Assembly: GCA_002407855.1 (NCBI GenBank)
Contig: DHPF01000017.1
Coordinates: 1 to 64,000 of the forward strand
DNA from: Bacteroidales bacterium UBA5371
GTDB taxonomy: Bacteria > Bacteroidota > Bacteroidia > Bacteroidales > P3
Reading direction: 5' to 3'
DNA length: 64,000 nt
A model generated the notes under the pieces. That model was given only the letters and a program-made list of their open reading frames with translations. It was not told the DNA's origin and ran no database searches. Every line of letters starts with the position of its first letter. Position 1 is the stretch's first letter. Positions 25,750 to 35,434 of the stretch are shown here, in pieces. Position numbers and translations under genes: made by a program.

Positions 25750-26910
25750 ATGGAAGGGAAAGATTTTAGAATGGTTGCCAAAACAATGTATGGCTTAGAG
25801 GATGTTTTAGTAAAAGAATTGGAAACAATTGGAGCCAAAAACATTGAAAAACTAAATAGAGCCGTAAGTTTTGAGGGTGATATGACTATGCTCTATAAGG
25901 CAAACTATCTTCTAAGGACAGCAATCAGTATATTAAAGCCTATTTATAGCTTTGAGGCAAACAACGAAAAAGAACTATACGATAACGTTTATAAATACAA
26001 ATGGGAAAAGCTTATCAATTGTGATGGGACTCTTTCCATAGAGCCGGTTGTTTATAGTAGTATATTTACTCATTCTCTTTATGCTTCACAAAAGACCAAA
26101 GACGCAATTTGCGACAGAATACGTAAGATGTTTCTTCAAAGACCTACCCTAACAAAAGATAATCCTGATATAATACTTAATTTACACATCAACGAAAATC
26201 AAGTAACAATTTCTTTGGATAGTAGTGGAGAAAGTCTTCACAGAAGAAATTATCGCTTAGCCACCGAAAAAGCACCTATTAACGAAGTTGTGGCTGCGGG
26301 CTTAATCCAACTCTCAGGTTGGGAAAGGGACACTAATTTCTTTGATCCAATGTGTGGTTCTGGCACAATAGTTATAGAGGCAGCAATGTATGCCTATAAT
26401 ATTCCGGCACAGTATTACAGACACAACTTTGCTTTTAAGAAATGGGCAGATTTTTCTATGCCTGAATACAGAAGAATGCGTCAGCAGGCAGATAAACAGA
26501 TAAGAGATTTCGATTATGAAATTTGGGGCTCAGATATATCTGGGTCGGCTATTAAGACCGCAACAGAGAATATAGCTAATGCTAAGCTACATAAAGATAT
26601 TGAACTCTTTCGTTCAGATATTCAGGAACAAGATCCGCCAAAGGGAAAAACATTAATTATTACAAATCCTCCATATGGGCAGCGAATAGAAACAGATGAT
26701 CTTTTTGATCTTTATGATTTAATAGGAAGAGTATTTAAAAACAAATACTCAGGTAACACAGCGTGGATAATAAGCTCTGATTTAGATGCTTTTAAATATG
26801 TTGGCTTACGTCCTTCAAGGAAGATAACGATTTATAATTCCAATTTAGAATGTCGCTTCTGTAAATATGAACTTTATGAGGGAAGCAAGAAAGTTTCCAA
26901 AAAAATGTAG
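25750..26910 (+). CDS. THUMP-domain rRNA/tRNA guanine methyltransferase (RlmL N-terminal type)
   Basis: 386 residues. The N-terminal ferredoxin-like/THUMP part runs from FRMVAKTMYGLEDVLVKELE to about residue 160. The class I methyltransferase has NFFDPMCGSGTIVIEAAMYAYNIP (motif I) and TNPPYGQRI (motif IV, NPPY), the signature of amino-group methylation of guanine. Length matches the single-domain YpsC/RlmL-N group predicted to make m2G in 23S rRNA. It lacks the RlmK half found in E. coli RlmKL. Confidence 0.88.
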   Translation: MEGKDFRMVAKTMYGLEDVLVKELETIGAKNIEKLNRAVSFEGDMTMLYKANYLLRTAISILKPIYSFEANNEKELYDNVYKYKWEKLINCDGTLSIEPVVYSSIFTHSLYASQKTKDAICDRIRKMFLQRPTLTKDNPDIILNLHINENQVTISLDSSGESLHRRNYRLATEKAPINEVVAAGLIQLSGWERDTNFFDPMCGSGTIVIEAAMYAYNIPAQYYRHNFAFKKWADFSMPEYRRMRQQADKQIRDFDYEIWGSDISGSAIKTATENIANAKLHKDIELFRSDIQEQDPPKGKTLIITNPPYGQRIETDDLFDLYDLIGRVFKNKYSGNTAWIISSDLDAFKYVGLRPSRKITIYNSNLECRFCKYELYEGSKKVSKKM

Positions 26911-27036
26911 GTTCAATTAGTAAATGCAATTTTTATTCAAAGTTTAATATATATTAAAGGACAAAAGAAGAGAAAAACCCCTTCACTTCTATAATATATA
27001 TTTAACCGTTTTTAACATTCTCTCATTATACCAAAA

Positions 27037-27169
27037 GCGTTACGGCGTAACGGTTGGAGCGTTACGACGTATTACTACCAGCGTTAGGGCGTAACACTAC
27101 CCCCTATTACGGCGTAACACTCCAAGCGTTACGCCGTAACGCTGGTAGTGATACGCCCTAATACAAAAG
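27037..27169. repeat. GCGTTACG palindromic array with 22-bp units
   Basis: Six units start at 27037, 27059, 27081, 27104, 27126 and 27148 (steps of 22, one of 23). Each holds a palindrome of the type GCGTTACGGCGTAAC, joined by linkers TTGGA, ACTACCA, ACTACCC, ACTCCAA and TGGTAG. The linkers form complementary pairs, so the whole block is also an inverted repeat. It sits in a 626-bp gene-free gap; the rest of that gap is AT-rich sequence, with a small AAGGCTT/AAGCCTT stem near 27276-27301 and the promoter of the next operon. Confidence 0.92.
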
Positions 27170-27481
27170 CTCAATTTTGTTTTAGCTTTAAAGTGCTTTG
27201 TTTGAGTCTATTAACTCTTTGTTTTAATAAATTCTTATATAAATAAATTTAAACGCCATTTTGTTCATTTATATAAAGGCTTTTACAAAAGATGAAGCCT
27301 TGCCAATTTGATACTTATAAAACAAGAATCCTTGCCTTACATTTATAATATACTAAAAAAGCAATAATAAATTGAGGATAATGCAAAGAATATAAGATAA
27401 ATAAACAAAAGTTGCATTTGGTAGTTAAGTCTGCCCAAACCAATTAAAAGTAAATTTCTTTTAAGATTTGCGCTTTTTTAT

Positions 27482-27489
27482 TACCTTTG
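27482..27489 (+). promoter_or_regulatory. -7 box for the barrel/M48 cassette
   Basis: TACCTTTG followed by C. The start would be near 27494, about 43 nt before the ATG at 27537. That rules out the in-frame GTG at 27513 only weakly, but the signal peptide rules it out well. Confidence 0.55.
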
Positions 27490-27536
27490 CAACTTATTAA
27501 AAGATTAGTTGAGTGAATTTAAAATCATTAATTAGT

Positions 27537-28166
27537 ATGAAGAGAGTTTTTTTATTAAGTTTAGTTATACTATCAATTAATTTGGGGACTATGGCTCAAA
27601 AGCAAAGACAAGGAGATATTGGATTTGGGCCATTAATTAAAACAGGAGCCTTTCAAAATCCTGAAAATGCCTTCCAAGCAAACTTAGGAGGAGGTTTATT
27701 TGGTCAATATGCTTTAAACTCTTTCATTACAATTAATGCCGAAATAGCTTATGAGTATAGGTTTGCTCCTTTAAATAAGAATTGGCAATATATTGAGGTG
27801 CCTGTTTTAGCTATGTTTAAGATAGGTAATGGTTTTGTTGGGGCAGGGTTAAAGTATTCGCAATTTCTTTCAAAGCCTTATTATATCAATGGTGGCCATG
27901 GTGCTTATCTTTCTTATTTATCAGCTGTTGCTGAAATTTCGTATCAAGGGGCACACTCTATGTTTGGCAATAACATATGGTTATCCATCTTAACAGGGTT
28001 TGGCGGATACAAAACTGCTCTTAGAGTGGGTTATGGAATAACTCCTTTTGCCTATAATATGCTTGATGAATATGGGGAGAATACAAATTATAGAACTCAT
28101 TCTTTCTTCTTAGAAGCAGTTATAAGATACGATTTGGCTTCATTGCTTAGAATAAATAGAAAGTAA
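27537..28166 (+). CDS. Small outer-membrane beta-barrel protein (paralogue 1)
   Basis: 209 residues from the ATG at 27537, where a clean signal peptide begins (MKRVFLLSLVILSINLGTMAQ). The rest alternates short amphipathic strands. Motifs shared with the fourth gene of the cassette are GDIGFGP, YEYRF, WQYIEVPVLAMFKIGNGFVG and GLKYS, showing the two are paralogues. It ends in a basic tail rather than a terminal Phe. It resembles generic 'porin family' barrels, but no function can be assigned. First gene of a four-gene cassette. Confidence 0.7.
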   Translation: MKRVFLLSLVILSINLGTMAQKQRQGDIGFGPLIKTGAFQNPENAFQANLGGGLFGQYALNSFITINAEIAYEYRFAPLNKNWQYIEVPVLAMFKIGNGFVGAGLKYSQFLSKPYYINGGHGAYLSYLSAVAEISYQGAHSMFGNNIWLSILTGFGGYKTALRVGYGITPFAYNMLDEYGENTNYRTHSFFLEAVIRYDLASLLRINRK

Positions 28167-28190
28167 CTACACTATAAATAAATATAACTT

Positions 28191-30884
28191 ATGAGAAAAA
28201 TAATACTTCTTCTTTCTCTGTTAATAACAAGCCATTTTATCTTCTCACAAGGCGTATCTATTGAAAGATTTAGTCGTTTGGAGGCAGTTGGGGAGTTGCC
28301 AAAAGATTTGTTAAACATTGCTAAGGGATATAACTTTGATGGTTCAAAGCCAAAAAACAATATTCAAAAAGAGTCGAACGAAGCTGTTAAGGATTTAATC
28401 CTTTCAGGGAAAATTCTATATGGAGACACTGTAACGAAATACCTTGAAAAGGTATTAGATAATCTATTAAGTAATGACCCTTCATTAAGGAAGCAGATTA
28501 GGATTTATGCAATTAAGTCTTATGAGGTAAATGCCTTTATGAATGTAGATGGTTTCTTGTTTGTGAATGTAGGATTTATTGCTCAAACAACTTCGGAGGC
28601 AGAGATTGCTTTTGTCCTTTCTCACGAATTAATTCATTATGTTAAGCAACATTCTTATTCTAAGGAAAAGGATAAAAAGAATGTATTGAGTGGGATTGAT
28701 GATTATTTAAAGTATCACTCCCGTTCAAGAGAGCAGGAGTTTGAATGTGATAAATTGGGCTATGAACTCTATTTTAAAAACTCTTCTTATTCTAATAGGG
28801 CTATTGAAGGGATGTTTGACGTTTTGCAATATTCCTATCTGCCTTTTGATGAACTTAAAGTAAATAGAGATATTTTTGAGAATGATTACTATAAGTTTAA
28901 AGATGAATATATTTTAGAAAATCTAACACCTATTACTTCAAGGGAGGATTATATTGATACTTTCTCAACCCACCCTAATATAAAGTCAAGAAGAGCAGAA
29001 ATGGAGAAGATAATGAGAGCAAATTCCCATTTAGGAAATAACGATTTTATTCAGTCAAAAGAGGCTTATTATTTTGTTAGAACCATTGCTCGGTTTGAAA
29101 CAATCAATCAGCAAATACAATCAGATATATACATTAAATCATTCTATAATTCTCTTATTTTAGATAAAGAGTATCCAAATAATCAGTTTCTTTTAACCTC
29201 TAAGATAGCTTCCATATATGGTATTTCAAAGGTAAAGACTCATGGTTCTTACACAAAGTATCTTCATTCAAAGAAAAATACAGAGGGTCAGATGCAGTTT
29301 GTTGCCTATTTATTTGAGAAAATGAATAAGAAAGAAACGGCTTTGATGGCTCTTCGTTATTGTTGGCAAGGTATAAAAGATTTAGACAATAAGAAGTATT
29401 TCACTCTTTTATTTCAAGATATTGTAAATGATTTGCAATCGGAAATGAACTTAGGCTCTTTAAGTTCTTTCTCCGATTATAAAATGGGAGAGGAAATTTC
29501 TAACGAAGAACAAGCTTCTGAGGATACAATAACATCAAAAAATCAAACTAAATACGATAAGGTTAAGCAAAAACAACTTGTTGGTCATCAGCCTAAGTTT
29601 AAGACAGAGAACTATATGTTGGGAGATTTAAAAAAGGAAGAAGCCTTTGTTAAAGCTTTTGATGAAGCTCTAACATTTAATGAATCCAAGAAAGCAAAGA
29701 GAATAATCTCCAATCTTACCAAGGATAATTCAACTAACAACATTGCCAAGGTTTTGGTCTTCGAACCTACTGCAAAGAAATTCAAGAAGGATAATTCAAG
29801 TTCTTTTGCAACAAATAAGCGACTCTCTAATATATTCTGTAAACAAATAGGGTTAGTTGCTAAGAGTTGTGATATTGAAACTAAGATAATTCATCCTTAC
29901 AACTATGATTCAACAATATCATATCAAACAAGGGCAAGATTACATGATTTTGCAAGTGGATTGAATAAATTTGGGGAGATATACTATGAAAATAGGGATA
30001 TTGACAACTTAAAACAAAGTATAGGCACTCAATATATAAACCTCATTTCTTATAAAAAACAACCCCGTTTGCGAAAGAATGCCTTCTATAAGCTTCTCTA
30101 TTCAGGTTTATCAATATCTCTTTATCCTCTTTCTCCAATAGCTATTATGCAATGGATACCTAATAAGTACGATGGCTCTATGGCTTTTCTTATGTATGAT
30201 ATTGAAAAGGGTGAAATATCTTCCTTTGCTTCGGAAGATATTACTTATGAAAATTCAAGAGATGTTGAAAACGAAACATTATATAAGATGTATCAGAATG
30301 GAAGAAAAACTAATGGCTATTTAGGTAAACGTTTTCTTTTTTCTTTTGACACAAGGCTATCTCCTGCATGGATATTCCCTAATTATAATAACCAAAAAGG
30401 GGGATTTAAGTTTAATTATTTATTTGCTCCAAGTTTTGAATATGTGCTAAACGATAAGTTTACTATTGGTACAAGTTATCAGTTTTTCAAAACAAAGTTC
30501 TCATATAAACTAATGAATAATAATTACTTTTATCAACACTATACCGGTGATGTTTCGGTTAGTGGATACAATATATTTATGAGAGGCTATTTAGGAGAAC
30601 AAGCTCCTCTTGGTTACTACTATAAGTACCAAATTGATGCCTTTAACTATAAAGTTATTGATTCGGATTGGGCCTTTGGAATGAGAATAGAATTTGGAAA
30701 AACTCTATTTATAAACAAATATATATCCTTGGGAACAGGTCTTTCTGCGGGATTATTATTTGACGGCTTTAAATCATTGGGGGATGATCACACAGAGGTC
30801 TCAATAAATGACTATGCAGCAACAAAACTGTTAGGAATGTATGCAATAGGTCTCAATTTTTCAATAGGAATATTACCTTTTTAA
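28191..30884 (+). CDS. M48-family metallopeptidase fused to a C-terminal barrel-like domain
   Basis: An 897-residue secreted protein with signal peptide (residues 1-19). The M48 domain carries HELIH at 145-149 and the downstream ExxCD (183-187), which supply the three zinc ligands. NVDGFLFVNVGFIAQT is the strand before the active-site helix. The middle (about 300-700) is helical and low in motifs, with a Lys/Glu-rich linker near 430-480. The last 170 or so residues from TRLSPAWIFPN are alternating beta strands ending in GLNFSIGILPF, with a C-terminal Phe as in outer-membrane barrels. Related BepA-type M48 proteins service outer-membrane assembly; the fused barrel-like end is unusual. Confidence 0.75.
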   Translation: MRKIILLLSLLITSHFIFSQGVSIERFSRLEAVGELPKDLLNIAKGYNFDGSKPKNNIQKESNEAVKDLILSGKILYGDTVTKYLEKVLDNLLSNDPSLRKQIRIYAIKSYEVNAFMNVDGFLFVNVGFIAQTTSEAEIAFVLSHELIHYVKQHSYSKEKDKKNVLSGIDDYLKYHSRSREQEFECDKLGYELYFKNSSYSNRAIEGMFDVLQYSYLPFDELKVNRDIFENDYYKFKDEYILENLTPITSREDYIDTFSTHPNIKSRRAEMEKIMRANSHLGNNDFIQSKEAYYFVRTIARFETINQQIQSDIYIKSFYNSLILDKEYPNNQFLLTSKIASIYGISKVKTHGSYTKYLHSKKNTEGQMQFVAYLFEKMNKKETALMALRYCWQGIKDLDNKKYFTLLFQDIVNDLQSEMNLGSLSSFSDYKMGEEISNEEQASEDTITSKNQTKYDKVKQKQLVGHQPKFKTENYMLGDLKKEEAFVKAFDEALTFNESKKAKRIISNLTKDNSTNNIAKVLVFEPTAKKFKKDNSSSFATNKRLSNIFCKQIGLVAKSCDIETKIIHPYNYDSTISYQTRARLHDFASGLNKFGEIYYENRDIDNLKQSIGTQYINLISYKKQPRLRKNAFYKLLYSGLSISLYPLSPIAIMQWIPNKYDGSMAFLMYDIEKGEISSFASEDITYENSRDVENETLYKMYQNGRKTNGYLGKRFLFSFDTRLSPAWIFPNYNNQKGGFKFNYLFAPSFEYVLNDKFTIGTSYQFFKTKFSYKLMNNNYFYQHYTGDVSVSGYNIFMRGYLGEQAPLGYYYKYQIDAFNYKVIDSDWAFGMRIEFGKTLFINKYISLGTGLSAGLLFDGFKSLGDDHTEVSINDYAATKLLGMYAIGLNFSIGILPF

Positions 30885-30895
30885 CAAAATAGAAT

Positions 30896-32314
30896 ATGAA
30901 ACAATTTACATTTATTTTAGCAATGCTTCTTTCAATAGGGGCTTTCTCTCAAAATGTTTCTTGGGGAGAAAATTATAAAACAGAAGACAATAGTTCTGTA
31001 TACAATTATATAGGGACTATTGGCGAAACAGATTATTATAGCTTTGGCTATAAAACGACAGGCTTTACTCGTCGTTTCAATAGAGTAGGACTAATGGCTG
31101 TTAATAAAAATAACGTAACAAACTACACAGAAGAATATATTGATATTCCTTTATTCTCTTTGTTTGATATTGTTGCAACAGATGAAAATATAGCCATTAT
31201 CTATAAAGAAGAAACAAACGATACATACGAAATAAGATGTATTTTAGTTGATAAAAACACCCTAAAAGAGAAATCAGACAAAATACTACTTTCCTATAAA
31301 ATGGCAAAGAAAGACTCGCCTTCGGTTTCACTCTTTGCCTCAAAAGATAAAAGCAAATATGTATTAACTTATTTCAATAGTAATAAGAAAGAGAAAGAAA
31401 ACTATTTAATCATAAATGTATTTGATAAGAACTTAACCAAACTCTATTCAACACAATATAGAACCGAAGCTGATGCAGATGTATCTATTCTTAATATTGC
31501 AGTTGCTAACAATTCTGATATATATGTTCTTGCCAAAACGGTTTCAAAAACAGAGAAAGAGAGATTACTCCTTTCCAGAATAACTGAGGATGAAAGAACA
31601 GAAAAAGAGGTTGGAGAAGATTTTGATATATCAGATATTGAGATGCATATAATTAATAAAGATAAGGTATTTATTGCTATTAATAATGGTAAAGGGTTTA
31701 AGGGAATAACCTATGATATGGAACAAGAGGAAGTAACTAATACTGTAAACTTTGAATACGTAAAAGAGAAAGAAAAGCTATTTTGGTACGTAAAAGATAT
31801 TTTAGAATTGGAAAATGGCAATCTAATTGTTGTAATCCAAGATTCATATAAAGTAATAGCTGATGGTACTTCCTTTGCTTTTTTTAATAGAAATTTCTAT
31901 GCTCTTTGCGTAGATGTAAACCAAAGTAGCTTAGTGTATAGTCAGCTTGTATCAAAGGCAACAGGGTTTTATAATCACTACGACGTGGGATACGGACAAT
32001 TTGAAACCCCTTTCTTTTTCACCAAAGGAAATGACTTTTACGCAATATATAACACCGATAAGGACGATAACGACCTTTGCGGAGAAGCATTTATTGAAAC
32101 AAATATAATATTGACCAGGAAAAGCAAAGCCATAGTAGCAAATATCCTAAAATTATCTCCAAATTCAGCACCAATCTTAAAGAATTTATTTTTCCAATCA
32201 GAAGCAAAGCAAACGTTTTCAGCTAATTTAAGCCTTGAAAAAGCAAATGGAGAAATCATTATAGGAAGAAGAGGAGATAAGAATATTAACTTTGGAACAT
32301 TAAACATAAAATAA
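30896..32314 (+). CDS. Secreted protein of unknown function, probable beta-propeller
   Basis: 472 residues with a signal peptide cleaved near AFSQ. The body consists of short repeated beta strands of the type IAIIYKEETNDTYEIRCILVD, KYVLTYFNSN and NSDIYVLAKTVSK, spaced like propeller blades. I do not recognise a family. It lies 11 bp after the M48 fusion and 6 bp before the second barrel, so it is almost certainly co-transcribed and likely acts in the same envelope process. Confidence 0.55.
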   Translation: MKQFTFILAMLLSIGAFSQNVSWGENYKTEDNSSVYNYIGTIGETDYYSFGYKTTGFTRRFNRVGLMAVNKNNVTNYTEEYIDIPLFSLFDIVATDENIAIIYKEETNDTYEIRCILVDKNTLKEKSDKILLSYKMAKKDSPSVSLFASKDKSKYVLTYFNSNKKEKENYLIINVFDKNLTKLYSTQYRTEADADVSILNIAVANNSDIYVLAKTVSKTEKERLLLSRITEDERTEKEVGEDFDISDIEMHIINKDKVFIAINNGKGFKGITYDMEQEEVTNTVNFEYVKEKEKLFWYVKDILELENGNLIVVIQDSYKVIADGTSFAFFNRNFYALCVDVNQSSLVYSQLVSKATGFYNHYDVGYGQFETPFFFTKGNDFYAIYNTDKDDNDLCGEAFIETNIILTRKSKAIVANILKLSPNSAPILKNLFFQSEAKQTFSANLSLEKANGEIIIGRRGDKNINFGTLNIK

Positions 32315-32320
32315 AGAAAA

Positions 32321-32950
32321 ATGAAAAGAACATTATCTATTCTGTCATTAGTATTAATAATGGCAACTCAGAGCGTCAAAGCACAAGAATATAGCAAAGG
32401 AGACTGGGGACTCGGTCCTGTTATAGGAATATCTGCATCAACTGATTTTAAAGATTTTGATAATATATCTTTATCCGGTAATATTGGATTATATGGAGAT
32501 TATGCTTTTACTGATTTAATAAAAGGAATTGTAGAAACCAAATACGAATATCGGTTTAATTTTGATAGACACTTCCAATACCTAAATGTTCCGGCATTAG
32601 TAGCTTTCCAATTAGGGTCAGGCTATATTGCTCTTGGAGCACAATACTCCATTTGTTTAGCTACTCCTAAAACATATATCGTATCAAGCAATACATCATT
32701 TAATTACCCATCTGCTCTACTGGAATTTTCTTATCGCTCTTTATTGGGAGGCGGCGGTAACTCCTATTATTATGGTGAGGGTAGATATAGAAACACTATA
32801 AGATTAGGATATGCATTGATGCCAATAAAATACTTAGCCGAAAATAAAGTGGCAAATTCTAATCCTTTCTTTATTGAATTTTTAATAAGGTTTAATTTAG
32901 GAAAATACTTCGGAAAGAACACTGCAAAAGACAGAGTAAGAAGAAGATAA
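32321..32950 (+). CDS. Small outer-membrane beta-barrel protein (paralogue 2)
   Basis: 209 residues with signal peptide ending near VKAQ. Collinear similarity to the first gene of the cassette: GDWGLGP, KYEYRF, FQYLNVPALVAFQLGSGYIA, GAQYS and a late IRLGYALMPIKY matching LRVGYGITPFAY. The pair probably arose by duplication and flanks the M48 and propeller genes. Ends with a short Arg/Lys tail, followed by a 21-bp array and the convergent purN gene. Confidence 0.7.
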   Translation: MKRTLSILSLVLIMATQSVKAQEYSKGDWGLGPVIGISASTDFKDFDNISLSGNIGLYGDYAFTDLIKGIVETKYEYRFNFDRHFQYLNVPALVAFQLGSGYIALGAQYSICLATPKTYIVSSNTSFNYPSALLEFSYRSLLGGGGNSYYYGEGRYRNTIRLGYALMPIKYLAENKVANSNPFFIEFLIRFNLGKYFGKNTAKDRVRRR

Positions 32951-32974
32951 TTCTGATAGTTTTTAGCCCAAAAT

Positions 32975-33075
32975 AGAACTTAGGTCTAAATTTTTAGAAT
33001 CAAATTCCGTTGAAATAGAATCAGGTTCTAAAAATTTAGAATCAAGTTTCAGTAAATTAATATCAAGTCTTGGCT
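32975..33075. repeat. AGAATC array with 21-bp units, copy 5
   Basis: AGAACT at 32975, AGAATC at 32996, 33017 and 33038, and AATATC at 33059: five units, exactly 21 bp apart. It lies between the convergent barrel and purN genes. Confidence 0.9.
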
Positions 33076-33133
33076 CACAGAGATTAAAAGTGCATTTCCA
33101 ATTGATAAAGTTCTACTTTATTCAAAGTCTATC

Positions 33134-33697
33134 TTATAATAATACAGACTCAATAACTTTTGGGAAATGTTCTTTTTCTAAGAGGTGAATTTTTTGTTCC
33201 AGCGTCTCAACGGTATCTTCTTTTTCAACATCACAAAAAGCTTGGAATATTATCCTGCCTTTGTCGTAATGATTATTAACATAATGTATTGTTATTCCAC
33301 TTTGAGTTTCTTTATTATTAATAACAGCTTGATGAACATTATGTCCATACATTCCTTTCCCCCCATATTTTGGTAAAAGAGCAGGATGTATATTAATAAT
33401 TTTATTAGGGAAGCTGTCAATTAGGTTTTGAGGAATAAGCCAAAGAAATCCTGCTAAAACAATAAAGCAAATCCCTCTTTTATTTAACTCTTCTAATATA
33501 TTATTACTATTATAGAAATCATCTCTATTAAAATATATATCATCAACTCCTAATTGCCTGGCTCTTTGTCTTGCATAAGCATCTTTCTTATTAACCACCA
33601 CAAGCTCCACCTTAATTTGCTTATTATCTTTAAAATATTCTATTATATTTTGAACATTGGTTCCATTTCCTGAGGCAAAAAGGGCTATTTTTTTCAT
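33134..33697 (-). CDS. purN: Phosphoribosylglycinamide formyltransferase
   Basis: A 187-residue enzyme that formylates GAR using 10-formyl-THF. FASGNGTNVQNI at the N-terminus binds the ribosyl phosphate; AGFLWLIPQNLID, INIHPALLPKYGGKGMYG with the catalytic His, and the Asp in HYVNNHYDKGRIIFQ complete the active site. Full length and monocistronic, with its own TAnnTTTG box. purE and a purF-like gene are elsewhere in the window, so purine genes are dispersed. Confidence 0.96.
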   Translation of the reverse strand: MKKIALFASGNGTNVQNIIEYFKDNKQIKVELVVVNKKDAYARQRARQLGVDDIYFNRDDFYNSNNILEELNKRGICFIVLAGFLWLIPQNLIDSFPNKIINIHPALLPKYGGKGMYGHNVHQAVINNKETQSGITIHYVNNHYDKGRIIFQAFCDVEKEDTVETLEQKIHLLEKEHFPKVIESVLL

Positions 33698-33729
33698 TTT
33701 AGTATGTGAAATCGGTTATTTTTCTTGTG

Positions 33730-33737
33730 CAAAGTTA
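33730..33737 (-). promoter_or_regulatory. -7 box for purN
   Basis: Minus strand TAACTTTG followed by C. The predicted start near 33724 leaves about 27 nt of leader. Confidence 0.5.
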
Positions 33738-33924
33738 ATATTTTATTCTTTATATATTCTTTTTTAGTAAAAAGTCTTGGCTTATTTTGAAATAAGATGT
33801 CTTTTTTATCATTTAGTTTTCAGTAAGATAAGTGTTGATAGGACATTTTTAAAGCTAAATTTCTTTCGTGAGTAAAGAAAAATTCGTTTCTTTGCATTCT
33901 ATTTAATTTAAAAAAATAATAATT

Positions 33925-34161
33925 ATGTCTGAAATTGCAGCAAAAGTTGTAGCTATCGTAGTAGATAAGCTAGGTGTTGAAGAAAGTCAAGTTACCCCTG
34001 AATCTAACTTTACAAGTGATTTAGGAGCAGATTCATTAGACACAATTGAATTGATTATGGAAATTGAGAAAGAATTTGGTATTTCTATTCCAGATGATCA
34101 AGCAGAAAAGATAACAACAGTAGGTGATGCAATAGCTCACATTGAGAACGCAACAAAATAA
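33925..34161 (+). CDS. acpP: Acyl carrier protein
   Basis: A 78-residue carrier for fatty acid synthesis. The phosphopantetheine-bearing Ser is in GADSLDTIELIMEIE. Acidic helices and length are standard. fabF follows after 12 bp, the usual acpP-fabF-rnc order of Bacteroidetes. Its promoter is not a clean match; TTTCTTTG near 33888 is the nearest candidate. Confidence 0.97.
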   Translation: MSEIAAKVVAIVVDKLGVEESQVTPESNFTSDLGADSLDTIELIMEIEKEFGISIPDDQAEKITTVGDAIAHIENATK

Positions 34162-34173
34162 TTTCATTTCATT

Positions 34174-35424
34174 ATGCAAATGAGACGAGTTGTCGTAACG
34201 GGATTAGGTGCACTTACTCCAATAGGTTTAAATATTCCTGATTACTGGGAAGGTTTAATTAATGGAGTAAGTGGTGCTGCTCCCATTACTTATTTTGATG
34301 CCTCAAAAGCAAAAACAAGATTTGCTTGCGAATTGAAAGGGTTTGACCCAAATCCTTATTTTGACAGAAAGGAAATAAGGAAATACGATAAGTTTTCTCA
34401 GTATGGAATTATTGCATCTGATGAGGCTATTAAAGATTGTGGAGCAAACTTTGATAATCTAAACAAAGATAGAATAGGAGTTATTTGGGCCTCTGGCATT
34501 GGAGGAATTCATTCTTTCCAACAAGAGGTTAAAGACTTCTTTTTAGGAGATGGGTCATTTAGATTCTCTCCATTCTTTATTCCAAAAATGATTGCTGACA
34601 TTTGTGCAGGTCATATCTCTATGAAATATGATTTGAGAGGACCTAACTTTGCAACAGTATCGGCTTGTGCTTCATCAGCAAATGCTATTGCTGACGCAGC
34701 TTTATACATAAAAGTAGGTAAGGCTGATATGATGGTGTGCGGAGGAAGTGAAGCTTCAATTGTTGAATCAAGTTTAGGAGGTTTTAGTTCTATGACTGCT
34801 CTTTCCACAAGAAATGATGACCCTCAGACAGCTTCACGTCCTTTTGACAAGGATAGAGATGGCTTTGTTTTGGGAGAAGGTGCCGGAGCAATAGTATTAG
34901 AAGAACTTGAACATGCCTTAGCAAGAGGAGCTAAAATATATGCAGAGGTAATGGGCTCAGGTCTAACGGCCGATGCGTATCATATGACAGCCTCTCATCC
35001 AGAAGGAAGAGGAGCAATGATGGCAATGAAACTTGCCTTGGAAGAAGGAGAATTAGACATCAATTCAGTTGATCATATCAATACTCATGGGACATCAACC
35101 CCAGTTGGAGACATCTCTGAACCCAAAGCAATAGTATCTTTGTTTGGAGAACATGCCAAAACAATCAACATTAATTCAACCAAAAGTATGACCGGACACC
35201 TCTTAGGAGCTGCTGGTGCTATTGAATTTATTGCAACTACTTTGGCCATTGTTCACTCTATTGTGCCTCCAACAATCAACCATTTCACCGACGACCCTGA
35301 GATTGCACCACTAAATTACACCTTCAATAAGGCTCAAAAAAGAGAGATAAACGTTGCCCTAAGTAATACTTTTGGCTTCGGAGGACACAATGCAAGCATA
35401 GCATTAAAGAAATATAGTAAATAG
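34174..35424 (+). CDS. fabF: Beta-ketoacyl-ACP synthase II
   Basis: A 416-residue condensing enzyme that elongates acyl-ACP with malonyl-ACP. The nucleophilic Cys is in TVSACASSANAIADAALYI; the two active-site His are in NTHGTSTPVGD and STKSMTGHLLGAAGA; the C-terminal Phe gate is in NTFGFGGHNAS. The N-terminus RRVVVTGLGALTPIG is standard. The first ATG is used here; a second ATG lies two codons in. Part of acpP-fabF-rnc-lipA. Confidence 0.97.
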   Translation: MQMRRVVVTGLGALTPIGLNIPDYWEGLINGVSGAAPITYFDASKAKTRFACELKGFDPNPYFDRKEIRKYDKFSQYGIIASDEAIKDCGANFDNLNKDRIGVIWASGIGGIHSFQQEVKDFFLGDGSFRFSPFFIPKMIADICAGHISMKYDLRGPNFATVSACASSANAIADAALYIKVGKADMMVCGGSEASIVESSLGGFSSMTALSTRNDDPQTASRPFDKDRDGFVLGEGAGAIVLEELEHALARGAKIYAEVMGSGLTADAYHMTASHPEGRGAMMAMKLALEEGELDINSVDHINTHGTSTPVGDISEPKAIVSLFGEHAKTININSTKSMTGHLLGAAGAIEFIATTLAIVHSIVPPTINHFTDDPEIAPLNYTFNKAQKREINVALSNTFGFGGHNASIALKKYSK

Positions 35425-35434
35425 AAACCCTTTA

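Noticed and set aside
27513..27536. GTG start for the first barrel gene
   Set aside because: It would place eight residues before a clean signal peptide; the ATG at 27537 is better.
33080..33125. Terminator between the second barrel and purN
   Set aside because: Only a short imperfect stem (TTGATAAAG / CTTTATTCAA) is visible.
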